From Zygnema cylindricum (taxonomy: Eukaryota > Streptophyta > Zygnematophyceae > Zygnematales > Zygnemataceae), in assembly GCA_037447655.1 (NCBI GenBank), contig JBBHKE010002720.1, positions 62,001-126,000 of the forward strand: a stretch of 64,000 nucleotides of DNA, in the 5' to 3' direction. The notes beneath the pieces were generated by a model. The model saw only the letters and a list, made by a program, of their open reading frames with translations. It ran no database searches and had not been told where the DNA came from. Below, one piece after another: positions 23,172 to 34,921 of the stretch; within the stretch, counting starts at the first letter, position 1; every line of letters starts with the position of its first letter. A program made the translations under genes and the position numbers.

Positions 23172-24642
23172 GGGTGGACCTCCATTAGCGAAAAAGTAGG
23201 GATTTTTACTGACGGTCGTACCATTTTGTACAGGTTCGTACAAAAATTTTTATTCCAAGGAAAACAACATTACAGAAAAATGTCCAATGTTGTAGGCGTA
23301 ATTTCGGACCGTCGGATTCTATTACACATTTTATCTGAGACGCCACGTCACCAACCATACAGTTTTTTAAGACCGTGCACAGGGAGGACAGTTCTCGAAT
23401 ACAGAACGTGTAAAAATAGGCCGCGTGGAAAAGGTAAAAAAAATCCACGAGGAGCGCGCGCATATGTGCGTACACGTCGCAAGGGCCACGTGCGTTCTGC
23501 CAGGGTGGCTGCGAATCTGCCGAAATTAGCCCGTCACGCTCCCATCATCAAAGTTTGTCGCCGCCTTTTAGTCGTTGCGTTTTCAAATTTTGGGTAGTGC
23601 ATTTAATGCCATATGTACGAGTCATTAATTACCTCTGACGGTACAGATATTTTCTCCACGGGCACAGATATTACCTCCGATCGTACAGATATTGCATTCT
23701 AAGGGTGCGTCTCCATGTGCCTAAGTAAGGGTTTTTTTCTTTCGTTTTCTTGTAAAACTTAGAGCCGTACCGCGTAAGTTTCTGCCGTACAAACAAATAG
23801 AAAAAAGGAGAAGTACATTTTGCGTCATCATCGAATTTATAACGTACTACATGTTGTCGTCTTGTGTTATTCGACCCACGGCCACGGCCAAAAAACGTCA
23901 TCTTCGAACTTTTCTTTATAAAACAGGGACGATGTGTTTTAAAACAAAGTATGTTCGAAAAGCAAATAGAAACACGTATTAGCACATGTAAAAAAAATTA
24001 CAAAAATTTCAACCGGATTCAATCGACGGCGAAAGTTACATTATTCGTTATATTTTGTCCGATGCGTTCAGGTATGACGAGGCAAAGTACACAATTTGTT
24101 ATTTTTTGTCCGATTGGGCCGGGTACGGATTTTATTTCGCCAGGGGTCTCAAGATTCCGATGCCATTTCACGTTGAGCAGAGAAGCGACACAAAGGCAAA
24201 ATGCATCTTCTTCAACCGTGAAAGGGCAAAGGCTGGAAGGCGGTACGTCTACAATGTCACGAAAACTCATGCGACGTCACAAGCTGCTACAAAAAATAAC
24301 GTGCGTCATCACAGATTGTAGACGCTGACAGTCGTCACGGGCATTATCAGCGTATACAATCGTCACACGCTTAAGTAACTATGTCGCTGTACACATAGGG
24401 ACGACCGAAATCCGGGTCCGCCGGATTTGCGCTAAAAAACAAAGGTTTTTATCTAAGTTTCAAGTACATGGAGACGCACCCTAAGATTCTCTCAAGCTTT
24501 TATGCATCTAATATTAACCTGTGTTACAACCAGAATGAACCACGCAAATAAAAAGTGGTTTACTTGTCGCGACCTAATGGAAGGCATGCCTTTCAGTAAA
24601 ATTTTCCGTACAATTACTAAGACGCCTAATGGAAGTCCACTC
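23172..24642. mobile_element. Harbinger/Tourist-like MITE A, split by MITE N
   Basis: The ends read GGGTGGACCTCCATTAG and the reverse of GAGTGGACTTCCATTAG, flanked by the 3-bp duplication TAA at 23169-23171 and 24643-24645. Removing the nested element N leaves 689 bp. The interior is rich in CGTAC words near both ends and is closely related to MITE B. No transposase is encoded. Confidence 0.88.
23703..24481. mobile_element. Harbinger/Tourist-like MITE N, nested in A
   Basis: 779 bp with ends GGGTGCGTCTCCATGT, flanked by TAA at 23700-23702 and 24482-24484. Comparison with the uninterrupted relative B (GCATTCGAAGATTCT near 25308-25322) shows the empty site. Internal frames are short and unrecognised. 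Confidence 0.88.
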
Positions 24643-24770
24643 TAAGGCTGGTTTAAAGTATGACCTACATTTTAGTTTTAGTACAGTAATATCTATCTAA
24701 GGGTCAAGTTCCATCAATCGTTTCTGTAATCGTACGGCCAACTCTACGGGCCGGGTTAATTGATGTGTCA

Positions 24771-25468
24771 GGGTGGACTTCCATTAGCGAAAAAGTGAGG
24801 TTTTTTACTGAGGGCCGTACCGTTTCGTACAGGTTCGTACAGAATCTTATTTTTTTTCAACGAAAACAACATTACAGAAAATTGTCCAAGGTTATAGGCG
24901 TAAATTAGGACCGTCCGATTTTTATTACACTTTTTATCCGTGACGCCACGTCATCAACCTACAGTTTTCTAAGACCGTGCACAGTGAGGACAATTCTCGA
25001 ATACAGAACGTGTAAAAATAGGCCGCGTGGAAAAGGTAAAAAAAATCCACGATGAGCGCGCGCGTATGTGCGTACACGTCGCAAGGGCCATGTGCCTTCC
25101 GCCAGAGTGGCTGCGAATCCGCCGAAATTATTTCATCACGCTCCCCACCATCAAAGTTTGCCGCCGCCTTTTTGTCGTTGCGTTTTGAAATTTTGGGTAG
25201 TACATTTAATGCCCTCTGTACGAGTCATTAATTACCTCCGCTGGTACAGATATTATCTCTGCTGGTACAGATATTACTTCCACTCGTACAGATATTGCGT
25301 TCTGACATTGCATTCGAAGATTCTTTCTAGATTTTAAGCATCGAATATTAACCTACGTGTTACCAACCAGAATGAGCCACGCAGGTTTACAGACGCGACC
25401 TAATGGAAGGCACGCCCTTCAGTAAAATTTTCCGTACAATTACTGGGACGTCTAATGGAAGTCCACCC
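24771..25468. mobile_element. Harbinger/Tourist-like MITE B
   Basis: 698 bp, ends GGGTGGACTTCCATTAG, flanked by TCA at 24768-24770 and 25469-25471. It is the closest relative of A in the window. Confidence 0.88.
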
Positions 25469-25471
25469 TCA

Positions 25472-26230
25472 GGGTGGAATTCCATTAGAAGAAAAGTGTG
25501 GTTCGTTACTGGACGCCGTACAGGTTCGTACATATTCGTACCACGCCGTACCTTATTTTTTTTTTTGTCACACGAAAAATCATTACTGGAAAGCTGTCGG
25601 GAAGCTCCAATGATGTAGGCGTAATTCCTGGCCGTTGGATATTCCACTTTTTCAGATCCGCGAAGCAATCGCGCACATCATCCAGTGTCACGATAGTCTC
25701 CTCGCGAGGAGAGTTGTAAGATACTAGACGTGTACCATTGGTACACGTGAAAAAGAAAAAAAATATCAACTTTGAACAAGCGATCACAGGTCTACACGTC
25801 GTATAGGCCATGTGCCTACGTCGTACGGTCCATGTGCCGCCTGCCACGCTGGATGCTAGTGAGCCGAATTTTTTTTCGCACGCTCCGTCTGACATGCACT
25901 GACATTCAAAGTTTGCCGCGACCTTCAAAGTTTGCCGCGTCTTTTTGCCATTCCGTTTCGAAATTTTGATTTCAGCTTTCAAAATCAAAAATCTGGCCGC
26001 AAAATTTACGTACGAATCATTAACTACCTCCGGCCGTACAGATATTTCGTTCTGACATTCCGTTTGAAGATTTTATTTAAGATTTTCAAATCTAGACTCT
26101 AACCTACGTGGCGCTAATCATAATTGAGGAAGGTTTGTTACTGGCCCGACAAAATGGAATAGTCTTCCAGTAAACGCTGCCAGTAGAATTATCCGTACAT
26201 TTACTGGGACGGCCTAATGGAATTCCACCC
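25472..26230. mobile_element. Harbinger/Tourist-like MITE C
   Basis: 759 bp, ends GGGTGGAATTCCATTAG, flanked by TCA at 25469-25471 and 26231-26233. The left TCA is shared with the right flank of B. It is closely related to F (opposite orientation) and G. A CTCCTCGCGAGGAG palindrome lies near 25698-25711. Confidence 0.88.
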
Positions 26231-26919
26231 TCAGTCGATGTTCCATCACGAAGAGTCTGTAATCCACGTGTTGTACACTGAGTGGCACCACGTAGGTTTT
26301 GACCGGATATTTATAATCTTTTAGAAATCTTCACACCGACAAATTTCACATCAAATCTTCACTTGCGTACCATGTACCTGCGTACCAAATCATGATACGA
26401 CAAAACTTTTGTACTTTCTGCAAACGCCAATCTTTTACGCCAGCTCATTTTTTAGGGTTCGTGTTTTCGAACTTGACGAAAATCCTTTGCCGAAAATAGT
26501 GTGACGAAAGAAATTGCGCGACGAAGGACCGTTTCAAGATTACTTTTTTATTTTTTTCAGTTGTACTTTGAAACGTACATACCGTGTGCAAATTTCGTCA
26601 ATTTTCGTTGGTTTTCCATCGTGACACGTAGCTTATTTGTCTAGCGTGTCACGATTAATTTTTTTTCTGTATTTGCCAACCCACCTCTTACAGATGCGTT
26701 GGCAGCTACAGAGAAAAATGAAGCGAACGCCTCGCGGATGAACATCTAACGGTCAGTATTACCTCCAAGACCTTTGGAGAGTATTGGCAAGATTCTCTGT
26801 AATGTTGTTTCGCGTATAAAAACAAAATAAGCGGTACGAATTGGTACGGATAATCACGAATTTATGTAAACTACCCCACTTTTCGACTGATGGAACTTGA
26901 CCCTAAACTGTATGTCTTA

Positions 26920-27659
26920 GGGTGGAATTCCATTAGGCCGTCCCAGTAAATGTACGGAAAATTCCACTAGCAGCGTTTACTGGAAGACTATTCCATTTTG
27001 TCGGGCCAGTAACAAACCTTCCTCAATAATGATTAGCGCCACGTAGGCTAGAGTCCAGATTTGAAAATCTTAAATAAAATCTTCAAACGGAAAGTCAGAA
27101 CGAAATATCTGTACGGCCGGAGGTAGTTAATGATTCGTACGTAAAGTTTGCGGCCAGATTTTTGATTTTGAAAACGGAAATCAAAATTTCGAAACGGAAT
27201 GGCAAAAAGACGCGGCAAACTTTGAATGTCGGAGGATGTCAGACGGAGCGTGCGAAAAAAAATTCGGCTCACTTGCATCCAGCGTGGCAGGCGGCACATG
27301 GACCGTACGACGTAGGCACATGGCCTATACGACGTGTAGGCCTGTGATCGCTTGTTCAAAGCAGATATTTTTTTTCTTTAGCACGTGTACCAATGGTACA
27401 CGACTAGTATCGTAAAACTCTCCTCGCGAGGAGACTATCGTGACACTGGATGATGTGCGCGATAACTTCGCGGATCTGAAAAAGTGGAATATCCAACGGC
27501 CAGGAATTACGCCTACATCATTGGAGCTTCCCGACAGCTTTCCAGTAACGATTTTTCGTGTGACAAAATTTTATTTAAGGTACGGAGTGGTACGTATATG
27601 TACGAACTTGTACGGCGTCCAGTAACGAACCACACTTTTCTTCTAATGGAATTCCACCC
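26920..27659. mobile_element. Harbinger/Tourist-like MITE F
   Basis: 740 bp, ends GGGTGGAATTCCATTAG, flanked by TTA at 26917-26919 and 27660-27662. It is an inverted relative of C, lying only 13 bp past the right duplication of D. The same CTCCTCGCGAGGAG palindrome is present near 27420-27433. Confidence 0.88.
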
Positions 27660-27877
27660 TTAATTTGACGGACAAGTCAACACCTGGCATCGATCACAGT
27701 GGGTACTTGTAATTTGCGAGGATTTAACACTATTATAGATTGGCGTATGTCATCATCAAATTTTCAGCCCCTTTTTACACTAAATTAAGTGACAGATATA
27801 TTTCCAGCGGCACGCTATGTCCGTTTTTCTGACGCCAACTCTGACCTATAAATTTGACGCTAGGAGGCGTCGCCTAA

Positions 27878-28625
27878 GGGTGACGTTCCATTAGACGAAA
27901 AGTGGGGTTCGTTACTGGACGCCGTACGTTTTCGTACAGTGCCGTACAGAGACGTACCAAACAATTTTTTTTGTCAGACGAAACATCGTTACTGGAAAGC
28001 TGTCGGGAAGCTCCAATGATGCAGGCGTAATTCCTGACCGTTGGATGTTTCACATTTTGAGATCCGCGAAGCAATCGAGCACATCATCTAGTGGGCCCCA
28101 ACTCTCCTCGCCGAGGAGAGTTGGGGCCCACTAGATGATTTCCATTGGTACACGTGAAAAGCTAAAAAATATCTACGTTGTACAAGCGATCACAGGCCTG
28201 CACGTCGTACATGCCACGTACATGCCATGTGCCTCCTGCCACGTTGAATGCAGGTCAGGTGAAAATATCCTCGCACGCTCCGTCTGACATCCACCGACAT
28301 TCAACGTTTGCCGCGACCTTCAAGGTTTGTCGCGTCTTTTGCCATTCCGTTTCGAAATTTTGACTATCCATTTTGAAAATCAAAACCTAGCCAAAAACTT
28401 TATGTACGAATCATTAATAACCTCCGGTGGTACAGAAATTTCGTACAGATATTACGTTTGTAGATTTTTTTCAAGATTTTTAGAATCTGGACTCTAACCT
28501 ACGTGGCGCCAATCATAATTGAGTAGAATTTGTTACTAGGCCGACACAATGGAGCGGACTTCCAGTAAACGCTGCTAGTAGACTTGTCCGTACATTTACT
28601 GGGACCGCCTAATGGAACGTCACCC
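27878..28625. mobile_element. Harbinger/Tourist-like MITE G
   Basis: 748 bp, ends GGGTGACGTTCCATTAG, flanked by TAA at 27875-27877 and 28626-28628. It is a relative of C in the same orientation, but the short central palindrome has been replaced by the 57-nt palindrome at 28083-28139. Confidence 0.88.
28083..28139. repeat. Perfect 57-nt palindrome inside MITE G
   Basis: Two 28-bp arms (28083-28110 and 28112-28139) are exact reverse complements around one base. The arms include CTAGTGGGCCCCAACTCTCC. In C and F only the inner 14 bp is palindromic. Confidence 0.95.
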
Positions 28626-28926
28626 TAAATGGTCAAAATCTGCGTTAATAAAGCGCACTAAAACTGCACTTTTTAAATATCACAAATCTGTAACCAGGCG
28701 GCAGTTATATATCGAAGATTCTGTGAGATATCGACGGGATATTTGCTGAGGTCGTACATTTCTGCGCAGAAAAGAATCTACATGCGTACTTTTTTGCCAG
28801 GCTTGAGAATACCTGAGTCGAGCCAGATTCTGATTAGTTATCCAGTGGGTTTCGACTGTCCGTACATCGTTGGCGAAGCAAGACCGATATGATAGCTTTA
28901 TCGAATACTCAAGTTCCGATAGACGG

Positions 28927-29491
28927 CAGAGGTCGCAAACCGGTCACGGTTGACCGACCGTTAACCGACCGTTATCCGACCGCCCGCGCCGGATCCGGAA
29001 TGGATTCGGTTGCCAAATTTTGAGGGCCGGGCGGTTGAGGTCGGTTGATTCACGAGAAAAAAAAAACGGTCGGTTACGGTCAGTCAACCAAAAAACGAAA
29101 AAAAATGAAAAATTGTACTGTCCATACAATCCAACATTACTGTACTTTGTACTCTTTGGTATTGTGGAAGTACGTGACATCATGGTTAGCGTCGCAAATC
29201 TGACACGGTAGTACACTATTAATTTCGCAAATCTTAGGGAACACGACAAATCGTAATTTTTGGCTTATTCATACGTCGTACATTAGTTTTTTTGTACTTT
29301 TTCGGTTACGGGCGGGCACGATTAGTCGCGAGAAATCGAGTTTCGGTTAACTTTTATTTTCGTAAATGCCGGTCGGTTAACGGTTAACAATTTTGGAGCG
29401 TGACACAACTCGGTCGGGCGTCGGTTACTCAGATTTTGAAAAAAAAACGGTTGGTTTCAGTTATGTAAAATTTTGACTTTTGCGACCTCTG
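28927..29491. mobile_element. hAT-type MITE, 565 bp
   Basis: The ends are CAGAGGTCGCAAA (28927-28939) and its perfect complement (29479-29491). The flanks carry an 8-bp duplication, ATAGACGG, at 28919-28926 and 29492-29499. CAGAG termini with 8-bp duplications are classic hAT signatures. Near both ends the motif CGGTCGGTTA, or its complement, is repeated many times, as expected for subterminal transposase sites. No transposase is encoded. Confidence 0.9.
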
Positions 29492-29499
29492 ATAGACGG

Positions 29500-30876
29500 T
29501 ATATTGTAGTTTTTAGGGTATTTATCTTTTCATAATTCTGCGTACCTCGGGTACGCTGCGATATTTGCTATTAGAATGTACGATAGGTCTTCAACATTCG
29601 AAACATCGCCAAAATTTATATCGCGCTGAGAAGGGTTGCTAATATCGTGTTATACTGATGTATGATACGCAACAAACACAACAAAATAATGTCCAGAAGA
29701 AAAAGTATGCATAGAAACAATCCACCAAAATTCAGACTATTCATTTTTTAATAATATCCATTTTATTGATAATTACTAGTTTTGTCGTCAGTATAAAGGG
29801 TAGTAGACCACTGTAAATTGTGTTTTGTCCTTTTACACATTTTGAGTTTTTTTTATTCGTTCTATAAACAAATGGTTTGCATCACTCTACCTTGTTTTAA
29901 ATACACTCCTTAAAAATGAATAGTCGAATGATTAAAAATATTACCAAATATGAATAACTGTTAATTCCACTTATGTATTCAACAAAAATGCATACAAAAC
30001 AGGTAGGCAAAGAAAACCACATGTAATTATTTTTTTCGACTATCACCTTGGAAATCTTAAACTAGATTAAAAAATCATAATTCAATAATGTAAGGAATTC
30101 ATAGTGCAAATATATTACCCTAAACTCATAAATCATATTTCAAGAAACAAAGTACAATTTTTTAATTCATTTGGAAAAGTTAGAATAAAAGATGGTAAAT
30201 ATATACGTCATGAAACAAACAAATATTTGTTTTTGCGTGCTATCACTTATAACTTTTGTTAATAGTTTTATGCTATACTAAAAAAATATAGTTTATACAA
30301 ATTTTAAAAATTAATAGTGCCCGATAACTCAACTTAATATTCATTTATAATAACAAAAAATGCAATAGGCAAAACTTCAAATCGATTATTAAAGTCGAGA
30401 TATTTAGTCAACCGATCCACGACTATGGAATTGCAATAAAGTACCATAGCCTCATTGGTAGTTAACAAAAAACTTTATGTTTACACTTTACAGTTGTCGA
30501 GTGGAAATCGACATACTACATAACAATCCAGTTTTTATAGTACTTTTTCGTTTTTCGCCCTTATAATTGAATATGTAAAAAAATATGTATTTTCCTCGTC
30601 TACTCCAATATATGGCAATAAAAAAAAATCCACAACATGTGCTTTTAAACCTTCAAAATACTTAATAATCAAACATATAGTGCATTACGAAACTACGAAA
30701 TGGTAGCTAACCTCAACAACTTAGTTCACCGTATGACGACCATAACTTTTTTGTACCAAGATTGAATGGGCAACTTGTTGTACAAAGGATTTGGAAGGGG
30801 ACGAAATGGAAACGAAGTCATGTTTTGCTGACCATTCAAATCTGTAAAAATTTATGTTTTTTTTTGGTAATTTCTA
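29500..30876. other. AT-rich region, nothing recognised
   Basis: Very AT-rich sequence with no frame of note, no RNA gene and no terminal repeats that I can see. Confidence 0.5.
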
Positions 30877-32633
30877 TGTTTAAAACTTGTAAATAAAGAC
30901 AAGAAAATAGAAGAGACAGTCTGCGTCTAACTCCTATCTCAAGCCCCCACACTTGGCGTAGTCACTGAAAGCTAGAGAGGGAGCTAGAGCCATGGCTGCC
31001 TAATCTTCCAAGAGAGACAAACAACCGAACTTTGGTAGATTTACCAAAAAGATTAACGACCTTTGGTGGAATTACCAAAAAGATTAACGGCCCCAAGATT
31101 TGATCGTGGTACCTGCCATCCGTCAAAGTAGCGATTAACTTTATCCTATAGTCTAGGACGAATGCTATTATATACAGGGTAGAATAACTACTTAAACACA
31201 AACAAATTAGGAATTTCATTTAACAATATGAACGGATTTATAAAACATAGAATTGGATATGTATAGTATAGATTAAAATATCGCAAGAAACAAATATATT
31301 GCACATTTGTTTCGACGGACAAAGTTAAAAGCCGGTTTTAATGGGACAGCCACGATAGGAGCCGATGTCTTAGAGTGGACGTTTTGGCAGTTTTTGGTCG
31401 CCACCACACCAAAGGACATGTGACGACATCTCATTTGCTTGCGCCATCTCCGAATAATTATAGAGCCGGTCACGATGTGGCAGACGTCACCTCTTTGGCC
31501 ATGCCGTAAAATGGTTGTACAAAAAGTACTTCGGCATCGGTACTGAAACTCTGAGACCTCGACTGACCCTCAGTGTAGGCAGATCTAAAGAAGCTAATCT
31601 AGATAGTGCCGACTCCAAACTTGATATAAACCCAAATGACTGACCCCTTGACAATCTAAACCCCAACATAGATCCACCCCTGTGAAATAACACTTTCTGT
31701 GTGCTCAGTTCCACCACAGAATGCAAAGTTAGAAATTGAGATTTGGACACATTCACCCACTTTGACTTTCCCTTAGAAATGCAGCCACCCTGGCAGACAA
31801 AACCTCTGACCGACTACACCCCTGTGTAGCTTGGACTCCCCTGAGTTTGCAGCAAAAAGAATCACTGAAAATGGTCAAGTAAATTGATAGTTATGGTTGC
31901 CCAAAGTTAGCCATTTATACAAAGTGCTCTCTCGGAGAGAAGGTCCTATCTGTCAAATTTTTCTAAGTCCTATCTCCCTCTAAAACTCTATCTACTGAAG
32001 TACAGCACCAATTAAATTACTGTGTGGAACAGAAAAGTATAGGTGCCGGTGTACTTTCTGTATGGCCATAGTACGACATGGCCAAAATGTTGACACATGT
32101 CATATCTGGATTTGTTTTCGTAATCCGCGGAGTTGCCGCAATCCAATGTAGTTTTGCCACGTGTCACTCGATGTGGTTGTGATCGCAAACCGCCAAAATC
32201 CTACTCCGCGATCTCGGCATCCTTCGCGGCCGTCTGATCGAAGCTGGATTTCAATCGTGGCAGTCATAAATACTTGCGCGGTATTCTTTCCGACGACAAA
32301 CAAAATGCGCGGTATTTATTTCGTAGCCGTACTGTACGTCGTACTTTACACAACTGTTTCTATGCATTATGTATATAGTTCTCGTTAAATGAATTATTCA
32401 AATTGTAACTATTTATTTAACTATCATACACAATATACTTTATCCCATAACCTAGACTATTAGGATAAGGTTACCGGTTATTGCGGGTTTGACGCAGGTA
32501 GGTACCAAGATCAAATCCTGGCTCCGTGAAACTACCTTTTAGAAAACCCAATGGAACAACTGCCTGTCTCTCTCTAGACAGCACAGGCAGCCATGGCTAA
32601 CTCCTCCTCCAGTCTTCAGTGACTGCAACAAGT

Positions 32634-33516
32634 TGTTGTTTTGAAAGCTTTAGTCCTCACTAAGCTTCATAGGCGAGGGGAGTGTCTTCTCAGTACTTAG
32701 AATACTTTGTGAAAAGTCTGGTTCAGTATGTACCAGAATTAATGTTACAGTGAACACTGAGGGAGTTCACGGTGTGACACACTTCAAGGCACGCGTCGGT
32801 AAATGAGACACTCTACAAAGATCAGTTTGTACTATTCAGACTTATCATAAAGACCGAAGTGTCACATAGAAGTTTCATCTTGGATGCAACTTCGAAATGA
32901 TGGACGGTGAAGATTTGCTGCCGACGGAAGGTGATCATTTGGGACCACGTCTGTAATTATCTGATGTGTTTGTACACGGTGTACTGTGATGTTACTTATC
33001 TCTAGTTTGTACAGAAGCATGTTTTGTTTGATTAGTGTCTCAGTTCAGATTCTTTCTGTATGACATACCTTGATATATTCAGGTATCCTCTTTTAGATAG
33101 TAGATATTATTGATGCATGGCTAGTATGCTTCCTTTGCTTAGTTAGAGCAATAAGTGGCTGCTAGCTCTTAGAAGGATATATATTATAGGTATAAGAATA
33201 GGACTAAGCCATCTCAGAATTAGGAACTTGTTGTATCAAAATTATGCAATGACATTTTTGATATCTTTGACTGAGAATATCTCTCAGATCTGTTTGTAGA
33301 TTTCTGTGTAAATTTGCACTTGTGTTCCTTTGTGAATTATCTGCATTGTGTCAGATTTGTAGGCCATTTGGTTGCCTAAATTATCTTTGACTGTGTTCCA
33401 AAGTTGTGTGTATTTTTTTCTGAGCATCTGTGAGAGCTTCTTGCTTATCTGAATTCTGTGATGTCTACTCCAGCATCATCTTCATCTTCGGTTGGTGTAG
33501 CAGTCATAGAACAATA
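32634..33516 (+). repeat. CopA 5' LTR
   Basis: 883 bp. It ends TA where the 3' LTR ends CA. The gag start codon at 33461 lies 56 nt before the LTR end. The segment near 33300-33370 (GTGTTCCTTTGTGAATTATC) is shared with the leaders of CopC and S2. Confidence 0.9.
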
Positions 33517-33531
33517 GGTCATGGGCCCACC
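33517..33531 (+). promoter_or_regulatory. CopA primer binding site (half-tRNA type)
   Basis: GGTCATGGGCCCACC directly follows the LTR. It differs at one base from the complement of the plant initiator tRNA-Met anticodon arm as I recall it (GGTTATGGGCCCACC). It is read as gag codons V-M-G-P. Confidence 0.8.
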
Positions 33532-34921
33532 CTCACGGATCCCAGTTTTTGATGGAAGGAAATACATCTATTGGTCTGATCTGGTTGAGTCTTATTTCAC
33601 TCAAGTTAAATTGTTTGATGTAGTTGATGGCAGCCTTGCTGAAACTGAAGCATCATATAATGGGAAAAATCAGCAAGCTCTGCATTTGTTGAATTTAATG
33701 ATCTCAGAAGATCTACTTATGTCACATATCAAAATGAAAAAGGCATCAAAAATCTGGTCTTCCTTGAAAACCATCTATTTGAAAGCCAATGACCAACATG
33801 AAATCATCATAGCTAGGAATATTTATGATTATAGGTATATAGGAGGTAGCATGGCTGAATACTGTAATGGTCTTAGGCTATTGTTGGCAGAAAATTCATG
33901 TTCAGGGGGGAACTTCTCCCCTTATCATCAGGCTATGATTCTTATGCGAGGTCTTTCTGAGGAATATAAAGGAGCCTCGGCAAATTTGAGAAAGTTGGAT
34001 AAGTTAACTTGGAACTTAGCAACAGCTATACAACTAGTGTTAGAGGAGGAATCCACTGTTGCAGCTTTTAATCCAGGTAAATCATCAGTAGATTTTAATG
34101 CACAGTATGAAAGAAACAGATCTCAGGGGTACCAAGGTTTTTAGTCTTATAACAAGTGTGTCTTCTGTTATAATCAAGGACATCTGTACAAACAGTGTCA
34201 TAAGTTTCTTAAAGCCTGTGAGACAGGTATATTCAGAAATGGATGGAGGGCAAGAGGAATCTACACGCCCCAAAAGACACCACACACACCACCGACTCTT
34301 CCTTCTAAAACCGAAGCATTTTCAGCTGATACACCGGGATCGGAATCAGTTAACAAAGGAAAGGTGTCAGATGTCGTCAGTTTTCCAAAAACTGATGACA
34401 AATAATTCTTCGCCCTTGCAAAACTAATGGAGGGAGACAAAGAACACGGGTGGATTATGGACTCAGGAAGCTCATCTCATATGTGCTGGAACAAAGCTTC
34501 CTTCACAAATCTGCAACCTATTCCAACAAGGCAGATGTATTATGCTTGTGGTGCCACAGTTGAAGCAAAGGCTCAAGGGACTGTCATCCTTATGTGTGAG
34601 ATAGATGGACAGGCAGTTCCTAGAACTCTCTATGATGTATTGTATGTTCCTTTGTTCAAAAAGAACTTGTTTTCTACCTCAGTTGCAGAAAGTAAAGGTT
34701 TTGACATACTTCAAAAACAAGGAAAGAAAATAGTCAGCAAAGAGGAAGGGTAGTCGTGATGGGAACTAGAGGCCCAAATAATTTTTACCGGATGGACCTG
34801 GTGAATACATCTTCCTTTGCTTACTCCAGTGTCTTATCTGATAATGTTTTGTGGCATAAGAGGTTGGGTCATGTTCATTATGACAGATTGGAAAAGATGG
34901 TCAAAAATGATATGGTAGAAA

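Larger units (their letters stand above)
24701..26903. mobile_element. Harbinger/Tourist-like MITE D, host of B and C
   Basis: The ends are GGGTCAAGTTCCATCA and its complement, flanked by TAA at 24698-24700 and 26904-26906. After removing B, C and their duplications about 740 bp remain. The segment after C (26234 on) resembles the left end of D again (TTCCATCA..TCTGTAATC), so D has an internal partial repeat of its terminus. Confidence 0.82.
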
